A DNA stretch of 64,000 nt from contig JAEBUN010000017.1 in NCBI GenBank assembly GCA_023014365.1, forward strand, positions 930,001 to 994,000. Reading direction: 5' to 3'. The notes beneath the pieces were generated by a model. It searched no databases and had not been told where the DNA came from. It saw only the letters and a list, made by a program, of their open reading frames with translations. Source of the stretch: Lepiota brunneoincarnata (Eukaryota > Basidiomycota > Agaricomycetes > Agaricales > Agaricaceae). Shown in pieces: positions 47,549 through 57,444 of the stretch (positions are counted from its first letter, which is position 1; every line of letters starts with the position of its first letter). The position numbers and the translations under genes are program-made.

Positions 47549-48895
47549 ATGGCTTCTTCTATCCCCCATCTCCAGGTCGAGCTCGACGATCTCATCAGCA
47601 ACACCAAAGGTCGTCTTCAGCACCTGCAAAATGGCCAAGTCGCTTGTCCCCTCGTCGAGAAGGCTCTCCTTGCGTTCGACGCCCCTGGGGTATGTCTACT
47701 CTTTCCATGCTTCTCTCGCCGTTTCTAAATCATTTCTAGTCTGCTTATATTGAAGTGTTATCGGAGGATAATGAGGCTATCAAGCTTCATGTCAACCAGG
47801 ACTACGTCTTCCATATCTGCAAGCTCTACAAAATTTACCAAAACAACTACCATTTGTCTTATGAGATGCCCGTGATCTATAAGGCGCTCTCTGAATGCTG
47901 TAGCCACATTAATCACGTTTGTTCTGAAGAATCCCACAAATCCAGGACCAAAGAGGCTCAGAACCCATCGTCCACGACTGGCTCTACTTTCTCCAATGTT
48001 GCCGAAGGCTCTGCTGTCCCCAAAAGTGTAAGCTTAGTGTTCTTTTGGCTCCAATCATCTCCTCATGTATAAGCTTAGCCTTGCAAAGGTCGCGAGGCCC
48101 CTGTCTCTGCTGCTGTTGTGGTAGACACCGATACCGAGCTTGCTGAGAGTATGACCAGTGCTTCCAACTCCCAAGCAACCGGTGCTGACACGGTAATATA
48201 GCTGCTTCTCAACCTATTACATTGGCTGAGATAATCGCTTGTCTCCAGGACATGATGGTCGATGAGGAGGTCTCTCAAGCTATCGTCGAAGAGGTTCGTG
48301 TAGTCTCGCCTTATTGCAAGCGTCATTTGTCTACCTCCGATGTGGTGCGCCAGCTCCACTCCCCCTAACCACTGATTCTGACTTCATCCTTCACTAGGAG
48401 GCCATCAAAAAGTCCTCCTCGTCTAAAGGCACCGTCCGTCTTCTTCCCTATTGTCAAGTTCCCAATATGAACACTAAACACTGCTGTTATGCCCGGGCTG
48501 AACAGGTTCTAGCCAAAGCCAACGCCAATACTGCCAAGCGTGCCCGTACCGAGTCTGCTTCCGATGAGCGCACCTTCGCAGGCTTATCTGGTGGGCAATT
48601 TCTCACTTCTGTTCGCTAAGCTTAGTGGTTCTGACACTTGTTCCGGGCAGCTCGTTTGCTCCAGGAACTCCAAAACCTCCTGTCTTACTCTCGCGACGAG
48701 TACAAGTCCGAATCTCGCAGTGACGATGCTCGGTCTGTCAAATGCAACCTCAATTCGCTCAGCCGGGACTTCATCGAGGCTATTCCCTCGCTCGAAGCTA
48801 ACTTAAAGAGGTTCCAATTCCTTATTCAAGAGCGCATCCATCTCAAAAGTCTTTTGTGCAACCTTTCCGACTTGAACAAGCCCTCCCCCGTTTAA
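47549..48895 (+). CDS. Unknown protein of the composite element, antisense to pol
   Basis: Six exons, 47549-47689, 47740-48027, 48079-48192, 48249-48344, 48398-48590 and 48651-48895, encode 358 residues with no break. The N-terminus is helical (LQVELDDLISNTKGRLQHL). A cysteine-bearing middle (ALSECCSHINHVCSEE) leads to a Ser/Thr/Ala-rich part, then basic and coiled-coil segments (ARAEQVLAKANANTAKRA, LEANLKRFQFLIQERI). No known domain. TAAGCTTA occurs at the donor and acceptor of intron 2, inside intron 5, and across the stop codon (48893). The stop faces the end of the minus-strand pol 77 bp away, so the two are convergent. The intact frame in a decayed neighbourhood suggests selection or recent mobility. 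Confidence 0.7.
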
Positions 48896-49677
48896 GCTTA
48901 ACGCTTTTACAGTCCCTAGGATAGTTTTCCTTCAATAAGTAGATAGTTCTGTCCACAATATCAGGTTTTTTTCTATCCCTCCAACTCTTCTGGCTCCCAT
49001 CTGTCACTAGGCTCATCCTCAGTAGTCTCCTCCAGGGTCTTCAGTCCCTCTGGTGACAGATCTAACAACTCTTGTAACTCCAGCGGCAACGGCATATGTT
49101 TTCTGGCTAAGTAGGGAATTACTCTGAACGCCGCCACTTTATTCTGCCATACAGAGCCATCCAACTCTGCCAGGATATATAATCCTCCCTTTGATCTAGA
49201 TATGACCACCATGGGTCCTAGATACCTGGGTTTCATCTTCCTGTCAGCTGAGCTCTCTATAGCTGTGTTTCTCACTAATACTAAATCTCCCAGGCCGAAG
49301 CGATAATCTTTTATCTTATGCGCTGCTTGTCGTTCCATCTCCCAAGCCTTGCTAAGCTTAGTGTCTGAAACACGCTGACGCACCTCCTCAACATGCCAAA
49401 CATGTTTTGCCAGAGCCTGAGCTCGGTATCCTATCAACTCGGCCGTGGTTAAGTACTTATTTGGTAGTTGTACTAGCCAAGTGGCCTCTTTGACATCCAG
49501 AGGTAGCGTCGGGTGCGCTCCAGTTACCAGAAAGTATGGGGAACACCCCATTCCTTTTCTAATGGTTATCCGATCTGCCCACATAACGTGCGGTAGGTGC
49601 CAATACCACTTTTTGACATCTCCATCTGTAGCTTTGTACAACATTTGCCGCACATCCCAGTGGGCTCTTTCAATAAT

Positions 49678-50337
49678 TGTCATATCCATGCCAACTCAGA
49701 GTCTAATCATTTAAACTTCGGCTTCTCAACTCCACGTGTGTTCCACACAACAACCCTCTGCCCTCCGACTCGGCCCCGACCTGCTCTGACCACAACCCAC
49801 TGCCCCAATCACGCAACCACCTCCACACGTGCCGTGGTCACCTGACCCTCGGTGTCTCATACCCCCATCTCCATTTCCGTCCGTAGTCAAGATACCTTAT
49901 TAGTCTCCATACCTGTACCTGTTTCCATTCCATTTGTAATCCATTCATAATCTGTTTGTAACTAGATCGGTCTCCGCTTTGCTCCGCACGTAGTCAGTAC
50001 GAGTCATAGTTCGTAAGGCCAGTAGTATATATACCGTAGGTACTTGGCTTGTACTCCTCAGTCTGATAATCAAATCAAGCAGCAGACCAGCTCCCTGTTC
50101 CTTATCCTCTCCTCTCTTCTGCCTCGCTCCGCTTCGGCTCCGACTTCCTGAAATACGGACTAGGACAGTAGGAGGGCACAGCACATACGCTGAGGCCGCA
50201 AGTCCAACCCCCCGCCCGACGTACTCCACCTCAGTCCCGCAGCCTATGTACTGACTTCGCCCTGTCCCCCGGTTACCTTATATCGAGGTTACCACCCCGA
50301 CCCTCCACCTCAGTCCCGACCCGCACTGGCTCTAACA
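49678..50337 (+). repeat. 5' LTR of the chromovirus
   Basis: 660 bp, TGTCATATCC...GGCTCTAACA. TATATATA at 50026-50033; predicted transcription start about 50058. Confidence 0.93.
50026..50033 (+). promoter_or_regulatory. LTR TATA box
   Basis: TATATATA 32 bp upstream of the TCAGTCTGATAAT motif taken as the mRNA 5' end. Confidence 0.7.
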
Positions 50338-50339
50338 GT

Positions 50340-50352
50340 ATTATCAGACTGA
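50340..50352 (+). promoter_or_regulatory. Candidate self-priming primer-binding site
   Basis: ATTATCAGACTGA, starting 2 nt after the LTR, is the exact reverse complement of 50058-50070 in the R region, 32 nt after the TATA box. I see no tRNA 3'-end complement. Fits Tf1-type self-priming, where the mRNA 5' end anneals to the PBS. Confidence 0.65.
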
Positions 50353-50390
50353 AACTCCTCCTGTCCACCACACTCTGAATTTCTCTAACC

Positions 50391-51791
50391 ATGGTCTCTC
50401 GAACAGTTACCCATACTCGCACTCTGGTAACTCCAGCCGCTTGCCGTAGCAAACGCATCACTCGACAACCTCCTTCCGAGGAACTGCAACCCGACTCCCC
50501 GAGGGCTTCTCGCTCTCACCGACAATCGATCACGCCCTCGACTCCAGACCGGTTCTCTGAAGAGATACAACCCTCAATATTCCAGACCCCCGACGGCCCC
50601 GACAAAGGCCCCGACCCCAATCCTGATCCCAGCGACCCTGGTGATCCCGATGGCTATCCTGACAACGGGGACAGGCCCCCGGGCGACGACAAACCATCAG
50701 ACAACAGCGACAACAACAACAATACCCCACCTGGCAACAACTGAGACGACCATGATCGACTCCTACTCCGAGTTTTCCAACACATAGCCGATCAAATGGA
50801 CGGCCGTGGGAATTCTCAAGCCCCACAGCCTCCCCGAACTCCCTGTACCAAAGCTTGTGAACCTGACATCTTTACAGGTTCCGACCCTGCCAAACTCAAA
50901 CCCTTCCTCTTCCAATGCCGACTCTACTTCCGTACTAACCCAGCTCAGTCCGCTATCCCTGCCACCAAGGTCAACTTCGCATTGACGTACCTTATGGGCG
51001 TGGCACAGCAACACTTCGAAATCGGCCTCGACGAGGCCGACAACCACGGAATAATGCACGACTGGATCAAGGACTGGGACCAGTTCACCCTGGAACTGCA
51101 GACCAATTTTGGTCCCGCGGATCCGACCGGAGAAGCTGCTGAGCAGCTTGACTCCCTCTGAATGTGCTATGACGAGAAGATCGCTGTCTACAACGTCGAC
51201 TTTCTCCACCTAGCTGGCCAACTCTGCTGGGGTGACGAAGTATTTTGTCACCGCTACTACAAGGGCCTCCCCGACCGCATCCAGGACATCCTGTCCAATC
51301 GGCCTGATGGCAAGCCCGACACCTTCATTGAAATGCAAGCAGCAGTGATGAAGATCGACGCTCGCTACTGGGAGTGCCAACGTGAGAAGGCCCGCGCCAA
51401 AGCCGCTTCGGACCCGACCACCTCTAGGAAACCTGGAGGTAACCCATCCCCTTCCACCTTGACTAACCCGCAACCTGCTGCCAAGCCTGCCAATAATAAC
51501 AGAGGCAGCACCCCCAACAACAGCTTCAAGGGCAATCCGCCCAACCCATCCGCCGGTCAGAAATCGGCCCCGCCCAAATCCGACCTTACTAGTAAACTTG
51601 GTAAGGACGGTAAATTAACCCCTGAGGAACGTCAACGACGTTTCAACAATAACCTCTGCCTTGTCTGCGCAGATCCCAATCACAGGGCTGCCAACTGCGA
51701 CAAGAAGAAATTCCCTGATGCCAAGGCTAAAGGCCGACAGGCTCAACTCCCCGAGACAGACGCGCCGGCTCTCCCAAGCTTGGAAAAATAG
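50391..51791 (+). pseudogene. Chromovirus gag with two nonsense codons
   Basis: One reading frame of 466 codons interrupted only by TGA at 50742-50744 and TGA at 51159-51161, both explicable as CGA-to-TGA. N-terminus is Pro/Asp-rich and disordered. The capsid-like part contains PDIFTGSDPAKLKPFLFQC and YYKGLPDRIQDIL. A CCHC zinc knuckle CLVCADPNHRAANC lies near the end (about 51655-51696). The TAG at 51789 ends the frame. Gag would form the particle and package RNA. Confidence 0.88.
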
Positions 51792-51834
51792 TCGGCGGTC
51801 CTCAGGCCTCTGCACAGACTGAGGATCGCATTGA

Positions 51835-54800
51835 ACTTCTCCTTTAGTTACTTCTTTATCTTCTGTTTCCGCTTCCGTACTCTCCGCTTCGGACCTGCTT
51901 ACTACAACAGACAATGTAGTTAGTTCTGATTTCTCTTCTCTTTCTCCTTTCAAAGCTCTTGTTGATAGTGGTTCTACTCACTGTTTTGTGGACTCATCTT
52001 TTGTTCGTTCTCATAGTATTCCAACCTCGTCCATCCCGGCTATTGAACTTTGGTTATTTGATGGGACCTCAAATGCCTACATTACGGAGCTTGCGCAACT
52101 GCCTGTATCTTTCCCCTCCGGTGAATCTATTATCTTGGACACTTATGTCACCCAGCTCGACTCTTCCTGTTCTGTGGTCTTAGGACACAACTGGCTCACC
52201 CGCTACAATCCGTTGATTGACTGGGCTTTGGGCAGTATTACTTTCCAGCCATCCCTACTCGAGAATCCTGCTTCCGTCTCTACCTGCGTCGCACCCGCAT
52301 CGGCCCCGCCTATGGCCACCCCTGACTCTCCTGACCTAGGTTCACCACCCTTGTCCGGGACCTCGTCCCAATCTGTCCCCATTGCGAAACCGCATATCTC
52401 CCTGATAAACGCTCCTGCCTTTATCCGCGCTGCCAAGCTCCCTGGCTCCCAACAATTCCGAATCAACCTCTCCGCTGCCTCTGCATTGGCCGCGTCTTCT
52501 TCCGTCTCCGAAGACCCGGTTGACCTCTCGTCCATCCCCGAGGAATACCATGAGTTTGCCGATGTTTTCAGTAAATCGCGTGCTGACACACTCGCTCCAC
52601 ACCGCCCTTACGACCTCCAGATTAACCTAGAGGATGGTGGTCAGCCTCCGGTTGGTACCATTTACTCCCTTTCACAATCAGAGCTTGGAGCTCTACGTGA
52701 TTTCATTGACGAACATTTATCTATTGGCTTCATTTGCCCCTCCACTTCTCCTCATGGAGCCCCGGTCCTCTTTGTAAAGAAAAAGGACGGCTCCCTCCAT
52801 TTATGTGTTGATTTTAGAGGGCTCAACCGTATTACCAAGAAGGACCGCTACCCCCTTCCGCTCATCTCCGACCTCTTAGACTCCCCTTGCAAAGCCCGCG
52901 TATATACCAAAATCGACCTCCATCACGCGTACCATCTAGTCCGCGTTGCTGACGGCGACAAATGGAAGACCGCCTTTCGGACCCGCTACGGCTCCTTCGA
53001 ATGGATGGTCATGCCTTTCGGCCTCACCAACACCCCTGCCACCTTCCAGCGGTTCATGAACGACATATTCAAGGATATGCTTGACGTCTGCATTACCATT
53101 TATCTTGATGACATTCTGATATACTCCGATAATCATAGTATCCATCATGACCAAGTCAAGGAGGTCCTCAAGCGGCTCCGACAACACGGTCTATACGCCC
53201 GCCCCGACAAATGCCAGTTCCACTCTGACACGGTGGAATACCTCAGCTACATTCTTTCCCCCGATGGTCTCCGAATGGACCAATCTAAGGTCAAGACCAT
53301 CCAGGAGTGGCCGGAACCCAAGAAAGTCAAGGACATCCAGTCCTTCTTAGGTTTCACCAATTTCTACCATCGCTTCATTCACGGTTACTCTGACATTGTC
53401 GTTCCGCTCACTCGCCTCACCCGCAAAGACATGAAATGGAATTTCACTGACGAATGCCGTGAAGCCTTCAGTTCCCTGAAAGAAGCATTCATATCTGCCC
53501 CCATCCTCACTCCTTGGGCCCCTGACACTCAGATCATTGTCGAGACCGACGCCTCCGACTACGCCCTTGCGGCTATCCTCTCTATCATCACTGATGATGG
53601 GGAGGTCCATCCCGTTGCATTCCATTCCCGCACCTTTAACACGGCCGAACTGAATTATGACACACACGACAAGGAACTCCTGGCGATATTTGAGGCTTTT
53701 CATATCTGGCAGCACTATCTTGAGGGTGCCCCTCTTACTATTGATGTAGTCACCGACCACAAGAACCTCGAATACTTCTGCACCACCAAAATCCTTACTC
53801 GCCGCCAAGCTTGTTGGTCCAAGTTCCTGTCCCAATTCCACCTTGTCATCCGGTTCCAACCCGGCCGCCTCGGCACCAAGCCTGACGCCCTAACTAGACG
53901 ATGGGATGTCTACCCTAAAGGGGGGAATAGCGACTATGCATCAGTCAACCCGCACAACTTCCGGCCTGTGTTCACCCACGAACAGCTCGTGGCCTCCGTC
54001 TGCACCACCACTCTTTACGCCCCTTCCCTTCGCGCAGCTGTAGTCATGGATCTCGACCAGCTACACCGCGATATCCTTGCCGCTCTACCAGCGGATCCGA
54101 CCGCCTCCGCCCATCTTGCTAGCCCAGAAGGCCATTGGTCAGTTAACGATAAAGGTTTCCTCCTCCTAGACGACAGAATCTACATCCCTGATGCCGACAA
54201 TCTCCGACTTTGGGTCCTCCAGTACAAGCACAATCATGTCCTAGCTGGCCACTTCGGTCAGAACAAAACGCTGGAACTCATCCGGCGCAAATACACCTGG
54301 CCTAGTGTCCACACCTTCGTCAAGGCTTTCTGTAAGTCTTGTGTCACCTGTATGAGGTCTAAACCCCAGCGCCACCGTCCCTATGGTCTCCTCAAACAAC
54401 TCCCCATTCCCGAACGCCCTTGGAATTCAATCTCCATGGACTTCATCGAAAAACTCCCCACCTCCTCCGGCTATGACGCCATCCTAGTAATCGTTGACAG
54501 ACTCACCAAGCAATCCCTCTTCATCCTGACTTACGATACCGTCACCTCCTCCGACCTCGCCCGCCTATTTGTCCTCCACGTCTTCTCCAAGCACAGCGTA
54601 CCCGAACATGTTACCTCCAACCGCAGCTCCGAATTCGTCTCCCACTTCTTCCGCTCATTGGGACAAGCCCTCGATATGAAGTTACATTTCACTTTGGGCT
54701 ACCATCCAGAAGGCAACAGACAGACGGAACGCACCAACCAGACCCTCGAACAATATCTTCGGGTCTACTGTAACTACCAACAGGACAATTGGTCCGAATT

Positions 54801-55515
54801 ACTACCACTAGCCGAGTTCGCTTACAACAACGCTCCTAGTGCCACCACCAGTATCTCCCCGTTCTTCGCTAATAAAGGATACCATCCGAACATCACAGTT
54901 CATCCTGAACGCGATCTTGCCTCCGCTCAGGCCTGCCATTTTGCCGTTGATCTCGACGACCTACATACCACCTTGAAGTCTGAAATAACGTTAGCCCAGC
55001 AACACTATCAGGCCTCCGCCGACGTCCGCCGACTTCCCGCCCCGGACTTCAAGGTTGGACAAAAGGTATTCATAAAAGCCCAATTCTTCCGCACCACCCG
55101 TCCTTCCAAAAAACTCTCCAAAAAGTTCCTTGGGCCTTATGAGATCATTGCACAAGCAGGTACCCATTCCTTTACACTCCGACTTCCTGACTCCATGCGT
55201 GGAGTACACCCCGTCTTCCATGTTTCTATGCTTGAACCGGCCACACCTAATACCATACCCGCCCGATCAGACCCGCCACCTGCACCAGTTTCTATCGACG
55301 GTGAACCAGAATACGAGATCGCTTGCATCGTCGACTCAAAGATTGATTGGCGCCGCGCATGCAAACTCCTCTACAAAGTCATTTGGTTAGGTTATGAAGA
55401 CACCGAAGAAGAGTCTTTGTGGTTACCAGCTACCGAGCTTGAACATGCCATAGATTTAGTAGAGGCTTTCCATTCCTCTTACCCCGATAAGCCTGGCCCC
55501 CTCCATTCACTCTGA
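51835..55515 (+). CDS. Chromovirus pol: protease, RT, RNase H, integrase, chromodomain
   Basis: About 1226 codons open in the +1 frame relative to gag; no ATG defines a start. Order: aspartic protease (LVDSGSTHCFVD near 51960), RT with FVKKKDGSLHLCVDFRGLN and YLDDILIYS (about 53100), RNase H (VETDASDYALAAIL), HHCC finger (HVLAGHFGQNKT...CKSCVTC), integrase (SMDFIEKLP, HPEGNRQTERTNQTL) and a C-terminal chromodomain (ACIVDSKID, YKVIWLGY). The second integrase Asp is replaced: VTSNRSSEF where the family has D after S, so integration activity is probably lost. The neighbouring GNRQTE also looks mutated by G-to-A. Gag and pol frames do not overlap; two TGAs (51820, 51832) lie between. Confidence 0.92.
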   Translation, partial: TSPLVTSLSSVSASVLSASDLLTTTDNVVSSDFSSLSPFKALVDSGSTHCFVDSSFVRSHSIPTSSIPAIELWLFDGTSNAYITELAQLPVSFPSGESIILDTYVTQLDSSCSVVLGHNWLTRYNPLIDWALGSITFQPSLLENPASVSTCVAPASAPPMATPDSPDLGSPPLSGTSSQSVPIAKPHISLINAPAFIRAAKLPGSQQFRINLSAASALAASSSVSEDPVDLSSIPEEYHEFADVFSKSRADTLAPHRPYDLQINLEDGGQPPVGTIYSLSQSELGALRDFIDEHLSIGFICPSTSPHGAPVLFVKKKDGSLHLCVDFRGLNRITKKDRYPLPLISDLLDSPCKARVYTKIDLHHAYHLVRVADGDKWKTAFRTRYGSFEWMVMPFGLTNTPATFQRFMNDIFKDMLDVCITIYLDDILIYSDNHSIHHDQVKEVLKRLRQHGLYARPDKCQFHSDTVEYLSYILSPDGLRMDQSKVKTIQEWPEPKKVKDIQSFLGFTNFYHRFIHGYSDIVVPLTRLTRKDMKWNFTDECREAFSSLKEAFISAPILTPWAPDTQIIVETDASDYALAAILSIITDDGEVHPVAFHSRTFNTAELNYDTHDKELLAIFEAFHIWQHYLEGAPLTIDVVTDHKNLEYFCTTKILTRRQACWSKFLSQFHLVIRFQPGRLGTKPDALTRRWDVYPKGGNSDYASVNPHNFRPVFTHEQLVASVCTTTLYAPSLRAAVVMDLDQLHRDILAALPADPTASAHLASPEGHWSVNDKGFLLLDDRIYIPDADNLRLWVLQYKHNHVLAGHFGQNKTLELIRRKYTWPSVHTFVKAFCKSCVTCMRSKPQRHRPYGLLKQLPIPERPWNSISMDFIEKLPTSSGYDAILVIVDRLTKQSLFILTYDTVTSSDLARLFVLHVFSKHSVPEHVTSNRSSEFVSHFFRSLGQALDMKLHFTLGYHPEGNRQTERTNQTLEQYLRVYCNYQQDNWSELLPLAEFAYNNAPSATTSISPFFANKGYHPNITVHPERDLASAQACHFAVDLDDLHTTLKSEITLAQQHYQASADVRRLPAPDFKVGQKVFIKAQFFRTTRPSKKLSKKFLGPYEIIAQAGTHSFTLRLPDSMRGVHPVFHVSMLEPATPNTIPARSDPPPAPVSIDGEPEYEIACIVDSKIDWRRACKLLYKVIWLGYEDTEEESLWLPATELEHAIDLVEAFHSSYPDKPGPLHSL

Positions 55516-55733
55516 GTTTTCCACTGATCACCCACCACACCAAGAAACAAAAATATTATTGGACAAGTACAAACTACCTGTCCGTGTCGTTCCCAGAGGT
55601 GCAGGGCGGCACCGCCGCATCCTCCATCATACCTTGCACCTCCTCTTCTGAAATACCTCCGATGCTCTCCGACTCCTCCGACTCCTCCGACTCCTCCGTC
55701 TCCTCTGTCTCCATAATACCCCTACTCGACCAG

Positions 55734-56653
55734 TTACCATCCATGCGCCTCCCAATGCCGCAACTGTTCATAACGGCCAGCTGTCAGCTCGACCTTGTCC
55801 ACCCTCTCCCCCAATCGAGTGATGGCCTGTGCAAGCCGCACCTCCATGATATTGACCCGCTTGAGGGTCTTCTGGTGCCCCTCCTCGATAAGTCGCTTCA
55901 GCTCTACGGGATCATTTGGTCAGCAAACCTCGCAGTCAGAAACTCCTCACTCACCTTCAAATTGTTGGCCCGACATCCCCCCGGCCCCGCTTGGCTCCGT
56001 CTCCTCTTGACCCCCACACCGTTTTTTCATTTTGCTGCACTGACGGCAACTCCTGGTGTTACTAAAAAAAAAAAAAAACTATCAGTATGTAGCCTGGAAA
56101 CCCTCAAAATGACTTACCCACCGGCGACCTCACATGGGACCTCGTCTCGCTGGCACCTCCAGCAGGGGTTCTCGCCCCCGAATACATTCGCATGGCCCCG
56201 TCGCGGAGCCGCCCTCGCCTTTGCCTTCCCCTTACCCTTATCCCCTGAATCCCCGGAGGCCTCCTCCTCCTCCTCCTCATCTCTCACCTTGTCCCTATCC
56301 ATGTATTCGGAATCCGACTCCTCCGTATCTACCTGCATCGGTTCTTCCGACGGACAGCTCGACGAGGCCCCCATAGTCGTTGTGACAAGTCAGGCCCTAA
56401 TTGCCCAACGCTCTGCCTCAGCAGCCTCATCTTGTTGCCGCCGGATGTCTTCCGCCATACACTCTCTTGCCCGCTCCTCCGCTTGTCGCTGGCGCAGCGC
56501 TATCATCCGCTGCCACTCCTCCTCCTCTCGTTGTTCCTCCTCCTCCAGCCTCTCGATTTCCAGCCGCTCTCGCTCCTCTCGCTCCGCCTTCTCCCTCAAC
56601 AATTGTGCCTTGCGCTCCGTGGCGGTCGGTTGTCGGGAGGGTTGTCTGCTCAT
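55734..56653 (-). pseudogene. Antisense Zn2Cys6-cluster gene between pol and 3' LTR
   Basis: Three exons, 56653-56118, 56061-55955 and 55903-55734, join in frame to 270 codons. One in-frame TGA (56390-56392) interrupts it, again explicable as CGA-to-TGA. It starts MSRQPSRQPTATERKAQLL and runs into a long Glu/Arg coiled coil, then an acidic stretch. A canonical cluster C-x2-C-x6-C-x9-C-x2-C-x6-C is split by the first intron (PCWRCQRDEVPCEV | CRQCSKMKKRC). A leucine-rich coiled-coil tail (VRLAQAITRLGERVDKVEL) follows. Introns prove it is meant to be transcribed from the minus strand: as part of the sense transcript they could not be spliced. It is likely a DNA-binding protein of the retroelement. 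Confidence 0.75.
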
Positions 56654-56771
56654 GGGAGTAAGAGGTCAAGTTGTGTTTTTTGGAATCGAACCAGTTCACC
56701 ATTTTTATACCCTGCCGGAACTTTCCGATGGGCCCCGGCCTAGACCGCCTTGGGCCTCGAGGCTCGGCCCT

Positions 56772-56781
56772 AAAGGGGGGG
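56772..56781 (+). promoter_or_regulatory. Polypurine tract
   Basis: AAAGGGGGGG followed by CAC and the 3' LTR, the usual plus-strand primer position. Confidence 0.75.
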
Positions 56782-56784
56782 CAC

Positions 56785-57444
56785 TGTCATATCCATGCCA
56801 ACTCAGAGTCTAATCATTTAAACTTTGGCTTCTCGACTCCACATGTGTTCCACACAACAACCCTCTGCCCTCCGACTCGGCCCCGACCTGCTCCAACCGC
56901 AACCCACTGCCCCAATCACGCGACCACCTCCACACGTGCCGTGGTCACCTGACCCTCGGTGTCTCATACCCCCGTCTCCATTTCCGTCCGTAGTCAAGAT
57001 ACCTTATTAGTCTCCATACCTGTACCTGTTTCCATTCCATTCGTAATCCGTTCATAATCTGTTTGTAACTAGATCGGTCTCCGCTTCGCTCCGCACGTAG
57101 TCAGTACGAGTCATAGTTCGTAAGGCCAGTAGTATATATACCGTAGGTACTTGGCTTGTACTCCTCAGTCTGATAATCAAATCGAGCAGCAGACCAGCTC
57201 CCTGTTCCTTATCCTCTCCTCTCTTCTGCCTCGCTCCGCTTCAGCTCCGACTTCCTGAAATACGGACTAGGACAGTAGGAGGGCACAGTACATACACTGA
57301 GGCCGCAAGTCCAACCCCCCGCCCGACGTACTCCACCTCAGTCCCGCAGCCTATGTACTGACTTCGCCCTGTCCCCCGGTTACCTTATATCGAGGTTACC
57401 ACCCCGACCCTCCGCCTCGGTCCCAACCCGCACCGGCTCTAACA
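56785..57444 (+). repeat. 3' LTR of the chromovirus
   Basis: 660 bp, the same length as the 5' LTR; followed by the ATAAT duplication. It retains CpG at several positions where the 5' LTR has TG or CA, and the reverse at others. Confidence 0.93.

Larger units (their letters stand above)
49678..57444 (+). mobile_element. Complete Ty3/Gypsy chromovirus (Tf1/sushi-like), nested insertion
   Basis: 7767 bp with two 660-bp LTRs (49678-50337 and 56785-57444, ends TGT...ACA), a perfect 5-bp target duplication ATAAT (49673-49677, 57445-57449), a candidate self-priming PBS, gag, pol with C-terminal chromodomain, an antisense gene and a polypurine tract. Insertion is in the integrase gene of the older minus-strand element. 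About 20 LTR-LTR differences by eye, all transitions. Confidence 0.95.
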
